NCBI GenBank assembly: GCA_025094145.1
Contig: JALLLS010000159.1
Location: 1-25,803, forward strand
From: Spinellus fusiger
Taxonomy: Eukaryota > Mucoromycota > Mucoromycetes > Mucorales > Phycomycetaceae
Direction: 5' to 3'
Length of the DNA: 25,803 nt
Shown here: piece by piece, positions 20,934 through 25,803 of the stretch
How positions within the stretch are numbered: position 1 is the first letter of the stretch
Layout: every line of letters begins with the position of its first letter
The notes under the pieces: generated by a model
What the model saw: the letters and a program-made list of their open reading frames with translations, nothing else
Told to the model about the DNA's origin: nothing
The model's database searches: none
Position numbers and translations under genes: made by a program

Positions 20934-20945
20934 GTCACGCGTGAC
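20934..20945. promoter_or_regulatory. Palindromic MluI box upstream of the SNAPC1-like gene
   Basis: GTCACGCGTGAC is a perfect 12-bp palindrome with ACGCGT at its centre (20937-20942), about 57 bp before the ATG at 20999. MluI boxes are the sites bound by MBF factors such as the one encoded at 15354-17535. Confidence 0.45.
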
Positions 20946-20998
20946 TACTCACAGACTCACTCCATAAACCACAACTTGAGATCAACACGGGGCGGGAT

Positions 20999-22287
20999 AT
21001 GGACTCCTCTGCCAAACCCTCCCCAAACGTACTGTCCCTTTTGGAAGCAGCTGATCTCTTGCCCATCAACGAACGCCAGACTGGACTCTATAAAAAAGCA
21101 GTATTGCATGATGTAGAACTGCTATTGACTTCTTTTGTCTGTGTAAGCACTCTTACTATTCTCTCTTTCTCTCTATTATTGTTATTACTACTATTATTAT
21201 TATGACTATATCTATGACTATATCTATGACTATTATACCTACAGCCAAAAGTATTCATCCTCTACTACAGAAACAAACACATATCTACAAAACCTTTCTA
21301 GAGACATGGAGGGAACTTGAGTTTGTCTATGTGCACTTTGTGTGCCTGTTCAAAGAGAGACATCCCGACTTTATGCATACCTTTTACAGTGCTATATTGG
21401 GTAAACACTCTTTCTCGGCTTGTTTATTAATATAGACTCACGGGAATATGGTTAGAGTATTGTCATAGTAATATCGTCCCACTGCAAGTAGGGAGCATAT
21501 ATGCTCTGTACTTTATGTACCACTCACAGCCCACATCCTGGGAAAAGGTGCACATCAGAGTCACCCAAGGTAACATGTCCCTACTTCTTCCCTACCCATA
21601 CCACAGATACACATGTATTCATAGTGTAGAACTATGGACAAGGATGTTTCAATTGTACATTGATTGGAGTCATGCCAAAATCCATCTTGAAGCTGTGTTT
21701 GCATTCCGAAAGCTAAGACAGGAGAATGCATTTCATTTCACTCTTTCTCCTGTGATGTGCACGCCCAACTATTACGAGGAGCAGGAGATGCAGAAACCCA
21801 ATATGTAAGTGAATTCTGCCCTAGGATGCATGTATGCATAGATAGATAGATAGATAGATAAATATTCTTCTTTCTTGATTAGGCTTCTGGACCGTATCAG
21901 AGACTTTAGGCAACAGAGGATCAGTAGGAATTCAGTAAGTTCCAAAACATGGGCTTCAAAAGGACCCCATGCTACGAATGACCCTCCTAATAATGCTGTT
22001 TAAACAAGGCAGGTCTTTACAGTAACTCACATGTCCAAGCCTATCAGCAGCTCGTAGAGAGATATCAATATGCAAAGGAAAGAACCACCATGACAGCACA
22101 AGCAACATTGGGTGTGAGGGCATGGTTGAAGGAAAAGGCTAATATCACTGAAGCCAATGGAAGATTATTACAGAATGCCATGAAAGCCAGCCCATTGGCA
22201 ATCAATGACCAGCACTTTATGGCTCAATTGAATACGTCTGAAGGCATTGTATGGAAGAAACGAAAGAGAAGATTAGAGAAGAGTTGA
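20999..22287 (+). CDS. SNAPC1-like subunit of the snRNA-activating protein complex
   Basis: Six exons: 20999-21140, 21245-21400, 21456-21569, 21630-21804, 21883-21934, 22009-22287; 305 residues. The N-terminal helical domain has FLETWRELEFVYVHFV, then PLQVGSIYALYFMYHSQPTS, and AVFAFRKLRQENAFHFTLSP. This order and spacing match SNAPC1/SNAP43, which, with SNAPC3 and SNAPC4, recognises the proximal sequence element of RNA polymerase II and III snRNA promoters. The C-terminal part is helical and ends with a basic KKRKRRLEK. Exon 1 must use a GTGTAA donor two bases before a better-looking GTAAGC, because only that keeps frame. Exon 3 begins at GGTTAG, which restores the conserved VGSIYALY block. 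The family call is mine from remembered patterns and fits over about 120 residues. Confidence 0.85.
21835..21860. repeat. GATA microsatellite in SNAPC1-like intron 4
   Basis: About five to six GATA units within the 78-bp intron at 21805-21882, leaving a normal branch/acceptor region (TTCTTGATTAG). Confidence 0.85.
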
Positions 22288-22425
22288 GGCATGTACATAT
22301 GTGTGGATCCATAAGGAGGAGGAGGACAGAGATAAGAATTGGGCAGAAGATAGAGGACATGGAGAGGAATCAATGAAATAAAAGCATATCTATTCAATGA
22401 AGAAAGAAAGAAAGCTCAGTACACC

Positions 22426-23859
22426 TTAACGGGGTTTATCCACGGTCTCTCCATTGTAAACGAGTAGATTGGGTGTTTTAGAAGGGAGAGAAGAAAGTAC
22501 ATCTGCTATACTCATTTCAATGATCTGATCCTTGATCTCCTTGGCAGTGGTGTTTGCCTTACTCAAAAGATAAGCAGCCAGACCAGCCACATGGGGCGAG
22601 GCCATGGAAGTGCCAGAGATCATCTTGGTAGCATAGTCGCCACCCTTCCATGCTGAAAGAATATTCATGCCTGGAGCAAACACATCGACACATGATCCAT
22701 AGTTAGAGAAGTAGGCTCGTTCATCTTCAATTGTAGAAGCACCAACAGCTATGGCCAATTCAGCTGAAGCAGGAGAAGAGCCACATGCATCTCTATTGTC
22801 ATTTCCAGCTGCCACAACAAAGACCATGCCAGCCTCTACAGCCTACAACCCACCCAAACACACACCCAAACACACACCCAAACACACACAAATAGATATC
22901 ACTACAATGTTCATATCATCATGACCCTAGTGACATTCTCTATCCCACTTCCCTTTACACATGCACTGACTTACACCATTGACTGCCATGTCCAATGCAT
23001 TACTCTTTCCACCACCCAAACTCATGTTGGCTACAGATCCCTTGAAGACTCGACCTGTCTTTTCAGCCATAGCCTTCTCCTGCAAGTGCTGCTGTGTAGC
23101 CCAATCCACACCAGCAATGACATCCATCATGGATCCTGACCCATTGGATCGCAGTACTTTGACAGCTACAAGACGTGCCTTTTTCGCCACACCGTACTTC
23201 TTACCAGCAATGGTACCAGCACAATGGGTTCCGTGACCATTCCCATCCACATCCTCTTCTTTTGTAGGCAATGTCTGCCCCCACACTGCTCTTCCTTCAA
23301 AATCCGCATGACCTGTATGAATCCCAGTATCCACCACATACACTGTCACATCTTTGCCTGCTTCTGAGCTATAGGCATACTGGTTAAAGGTACGAAGACT
23401 CAGAGCATCTTGGTGAGAAATACGAGCGAGTCCCCATGGAGCCCCTCTTTGCAACTCCATTGTAGACACTCTTATGTTCTTCTCTACCCAAAGAACATGA
23501 GGGGACTTGCGGATATCCTCCACCAAGACAGAACTGAATTGACCAGCATAGCCTTTGAAATGAGGGGTATTGTAGATATGGTCTATTCTGCTGTGAAGAA
23601 TGACTCCAGCCCTCTGAAAACTGCTTGTGTGGATGTCTTGTAACTGTCTCTGTAGCCACTGGTGGTGGGTGTCTATTGGACAAGCATCGAGTGTGGGTTG
23701 AAGAACAACAATGTAGTGGTGGGAAATGGTCTCTGTCTCGTCATGAGCATACAGAGGAGCAGTAACAATACCGTCTGAGAAGCGCAAGGGAGGAATCATA
23801 GGAATGGCAGTGGCAGAGCCCACTACCAAGAAGGGAATGAAGAAGAATGAAGGCTTCAT
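22426..23859 (-). CDS. Secreted subtilisin-like serine protease (proteinase K type, S8)
   Basis: Two exons, 23859-22975 and 22842-22426, joined in phase 0; 433 residues. Residues 1-18 are a signal peptide. About 47-130 form an I9 propeptide/inhibitor domain (HHYIVVLQPT, FKGYAGQFSSVLVEDIRKSP). The catalytic domain follows: D177 in VYVVDTGIHTGH, H209 in DGNGHGTHCAGT, oxyanion N309 in VVAAGNDNRDACG, and S374 in ISGTSMASPHVAG. Cys pairs in THCAGT and NRDACG are typical of the proteinase K group. The intron interrupts the helix before the oxyanion strand and carries a 10-bp repeat. It should be a secreted endopeptidase activated by propeptide removal. It diverges from the P-loop gene at 24180, and a TATA box lies at 23957-23964. 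All catalytic residues are present; no breaks. Confidence 0.96.
22849..22890. repeat. CACACCCAAA repeat in the subtilase intron
   Basis: About four near-exact units of CACACCCAAA. On the coding strand these are G/T-rich and lie just upstream of the GTTGTAG acceptor. Confidence 0.85.
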
Positions 23860-24179
23860 TGATGTGTTTTGGTGTGTTTTGGTGTGTTTTGGTGTGTTTT
23901 ATGGGTGGCTACAGAATACAGTAAAAGAACAAGAGAAAAGAAAAAGGGGGAGGCTGTATTTATAGAGAAGAGGGTGTGACGGGTGTGGCGGGTGATTCTG
24001 ATGCATAAGGTCAGATGGGGAATGACAACTGTGGGTATCTGGATGCCTTTTCTGTTGCCATTTCTTCACCGTATTCAGCACACGTCTGCTCTCCAAGTAA
24101 TAAATACAATGGAGGGCTATTATATATAAACATATATAAGAGACAGTGGTTCTAATAGTGGGGATAGCTACAAACAGCC
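23860..24179. promoter_or_regulatory. Divergent promoter between the subtilase and the P-loop gene
   Basis: Next to the subtilase ATG, TGTGTTTTGG-type units repeat about four times (23864-23900). On the coding strand they give an A/C-rich leader. TATAAATA (23957-23964, minus strand) is about 100 bp upstream of the subtilase ATG. TATATAAA (24123-24130, plus strand) is about 50 bp upstream of the ATG at 24180. No gene in this interval. Confidence 0.55.
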
Positions 24180-24710
24180 ATGGTCCGTGGGGAGAGAATT
24201 CCAGTGGTTTGGCCTGACTCAATGGAGGCTGTGGTGGGAACACGCGGGGTGTGCTTAGGAGACACATTAGAGGTGTTGGGTCCATCTGGAAGTGGCAAGA
24301 CACACGTCATGACCCAAATCGCCACCCAAATCGCCACCCACACCCACATCAGTGTTGTCTATATTGATCTTGACAACAGACAACAGCTGTCCACTCTCCT
24401 GCCTGCTTCTGTCCATGTGTTCCAACCAAAGGACAGTGTGGCAGCAGAGGCCACCCTACGAGGACTTGACCAATGGATGCAGACATCCCATGGCCCTGTG
24501 TGTGTGTGTATCGATGGCACAGTAGAGAGATGGGAGCCTGCTTTGGAATGTCAGGCTCACTGGGGATACGTGCTTGTGACATCATGCAAGATAAGAAGAA
24601 GTCCTGGCAGTGGTGGCCATAGCAGTGGTGACTATAGCAGTGGTGGCCATAGCGGGTATCGATTTCAAGTGCAGGAGAGACACATTCTCCATGCTGAGGC
24701 ATTTCAGTGA
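24180..24710 (+). CDS. Short RecA/RAD51-paralogue-like P-loop ATPase (XRCC2-like?)
   Basis: Single exon, 176 residues. GPSGSGKT (34-41) is a Walker A motif preceded by a hydrophobic strand (GDTLEVLG). VVYIDLDNRQQLSTLL matches the second strand of RecA folds, and VHVFQPKD and PVCVCIDG (Walker B-like) fit the next strands. A later strand YVLVTSCKIRR and a final FQVQERHI recall the C-terminal hairpin of RAD51 paralogues. Order and the long spacing between P-loop and Walker B best resemble XRCC2-type paralogues, which act in homologous recombination. It is shorter than usual for such proteins (about 250-300), and no splice donor or further exon is obvious before the TGA at 24708. Two internal tandem repeats (TQIATQIATHTH after the P-loop; a Gly/His/Ser repeat near 145-165) are unusual. 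Another small P-loop ATPase is possible. Confidence 0.6.
   Translation: MVRGERIPVVWPDSMEAVVGTRGVCLGDTLEVLGPSGSGKTHVMTQIATQIATHTHISVVYIDLDNRQQLSTLLPASVHVFQPKDSVAAEATLRGLDQWMQTSHGPVCVCIDGTVERWEPALECQAHWGYVLVTSCKIRRSPGSGGHSSGDYSSGGHSGYRFQVQERHILHAEAFQ
24604..24656 (+). repeat. GGTGGCCATAGCAGT-type tandem repeat within the P-loop gene
   Basis: About three 15-bp units (AGTGGTGGCCATAGC, with GACTAT variants). They encode SGGHSSGDYSSGGHSG, a flexible insertion between the last two predicted strands. Confidence 0.85.
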
Positions 24711-24959
24711 CGCCTGTGTTGCGCTTGTGTTCCTTCCTTTTCCCTGAACCTCTTTTTCACTGTTGTTATTGCCTTTTTCGTATGACTATTTTTCAACTGT
24801 CTTTTTTGCTTAATTTTTTACTTTTTTTATTTTTACTCTTTTTTATATCTATATTTAAGCATTTTGATAGAGAGATAGAAATATATCCTCTTTTTGTCTA
24901 CTGTTTACTTTATTTATTTTACGTTATTCTATTATCTGTTTGTTGATTTACCACCACGT

Positions 24960-24962
<3 letters not shown>

Positions 24963-24992
<30 letters not shown>
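24963..24992. repeat. TA dinucleotide microsatellite
   Basis: Fifteen uninterrupted TA units, which can form a cruciform or melt easily. Confidence 0.95.
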
Positions 24993-24996
<4 letters not shown>

Positions 24997-25027
24997 ATTA
25001 TATATTCTATTTTATGAAACAATAGTT

Positions 25028-25100
25028 TATCAGTGAATTAGTGGAATATCAGTGAATTACCAGCCAATTAGTGGAGTATCAGTGAATTACCAGCCAAAAC
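25028..25100. repeat. 30-bp direct tandem repeat plus a partial copy
   Basis: The unit beginning GTGGAATATCAGTGAATTAC and ending CAGCCAATTA occurs at 25041 and again at 25071 with one change (GTGGAGTATC). A partial copy (TATCAGTGAATTA) precedes them at 25028. It lies 60-130 bp upstream of the PX-gene ATG. Confidence 0.88.
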
Positions 25101-25161
25101 TCATCCCTTAAGCCTGTCTGCTATCATCCACCCCTTCTCATGGACTGCTGGTCCTATTAAA

Positions 25162-25803
25162 ATGCTCCTTGCCCATTCTCCATGCATATCCCCCTCTCCA
25201 CAGGAAATCAAGATCGCTGTCATTGAATCCACAGTTGTTCTTCAGACAGCAGGCACTTCAAATCCATCCAGTCGTGCAGTAGCAGTAATGTCCATTCTAT
25301 AAATACCAACTCACTCTCCTGATTCTATTAGGTCTTCAATGTCATTGCCCAAGACAATGAAAAGTATATCTCACTTATACGCTTTATCCCTGACTTTATT
25401 GAATTCAACCAACGGGTAAACACAGATATGCATTCCATCACACATCGGTATTAATGATGAAAAGAGTGTCTATAGATCAAAGCTTATTATCCTCGTATTA
25501 GACTCACCCTACCCACTCTCTCTGATCCCAATGTCACAAAGCGTAGTTCTCTCAGATTGTTTCTCGGAGGATTTCTCATCAAACGCCATAAAACAAATGC
25601 AAGGAAGATTGAATGTTATCTGCAGCAGTGCATAGAACATCCTCTGCTTCGGTTCTCATCCTTACTCTGTGACTTTCTTTCTGTTCAGAGAGCAGAAGAT
25701 GCCATGTCAAGACTCACTCTTTATCCCAGCCCAGTGTCTAGTGTTTCGCCTGTGCCTTCCTTAACATTTCCCACTGTGACCATGACTACTCTAGCCACGA
25801 CAC
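25162..25803 (+). CDS. PX-domain phosphoinositide-binding protein, partial (runs off right edge)
   Basis: Exons 25162-25284, 25332-25415 and 25476 onward, all phase 0, with introns of 47 and 60 bp. The ATG (context AAAATG) is in frame with QEIKIAVIESTVVLQ, the first PX strand. Then come VFNVIAQDNEKYISLIRFIP, DFIEFNQR-IKAYYPRI across a splice, and the C-terminal PX helices RKIECYLQQCIEHPLLRFSS and LLCDFLS. PX domains bind PI3P and related lipids and target proteins to endosomes or sites of polarity. The usual Arg-Arg-Tyr lipid-pocket motif is replaced by LIRFIPDF, so only one Arg remains and affinity may differ. After the domain there is a Ser/Pro/Thr-rich tail to the edge. The rest, and hence the subfamily (sorting nexin, Bem1-like or other), is not visible. 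Confidence 0.75.

Larger units (their letters stand above)
24711..25161. other. AT-rich spacer, P-loop gene 3' region and PX-gene promoter
   Basis: T-rich DNA to about 24960, then a TA microsatellite (24963-24992) and a 30-bp direct repeat (25041-25100). No coding region seen. The right end should contain the PX-gene promoter. Confidence 0.5.

Noticed and set aside
22849..22890. Regular repeats considered as a CRISPR-like array (also 25028-25100)
   Set aside because: Units are contiguous tandem repeats without unique spacers, in a eukaryotic intron and spacer respectively.

Overview
The window is eukaryotic nuclear DNA, most likely from an early-diverging filamentous fungus of the Mucoromycota (Mucorales-like). 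Genes are split by very short GT-AG introns (about 46-130 bp, mostly GTAAGT-type donors, branch points such as TACTAAT, CTAAC or TTAAC). The protein set fits this group: a rhizopuspepsin-type aspartic protease, a proteinase K-type subtilase, an MBF/APSES transcription factor, and a Tc1/mariner copy. The species call is inference. Exon models were built by hand from splice signals, phase and protein-family fit.

Layout. (1) 1-2655, minus strand: a multi-exon gene with two START-like lipid-binding modules, running off the left edge. (2) 3188-4551: a full-length but dead Tc1/mariner transposon with 35-bp terminal inverted repeats. (3) 4817-5400, minus: a five-exon gene for a small secreted protein that only appears once exons are joined. 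(4) 5.4-8.4 kb: AT-rich, gene-poor DNA with a second, heavily decayed Tc1 relic. (5) 8452-9819, minus: secreted aspartic protease, four exons. (6) About 9.9-14.0 kb: a gene desert rich in microsatellites. (7) 14.0-25.8 kb: a gene-dense block. Its genes are a RAB5 GTPase (minus), an MBP1/Res-type APSES-ankyrin factor (plus, sharing a promoter with RAB5), chaperonin CCT2 (plus), the mitochondrial import-motor subunit PAM16 (plus), a SNAPC1-like snRNA transcription factor (plus), a subtilase (minus), a short RAD51-paralogue-like P-loop protein (plus), and a PX-domain protein cut by the right edge.

The right half is mainly housekeeping: vesicle traffic, G1/S transcription, protein folding, mitochondrial import, snRNA transcription and probable DNA repair. 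The left half holds secreted enzymes, a lineage-specific-looking secreted protein and transposon debris. No operon-like pathway or defence system is evident. The most unusual points are the hidden secreted gene ending in a CaaX-like CCVI, two nearby genes whose first coding exon is only the ATG, MluI boxes upstream of genes lying near an MBF-type factor gene, and the very compact RAD51-paralogue-like gene with internal repeats.
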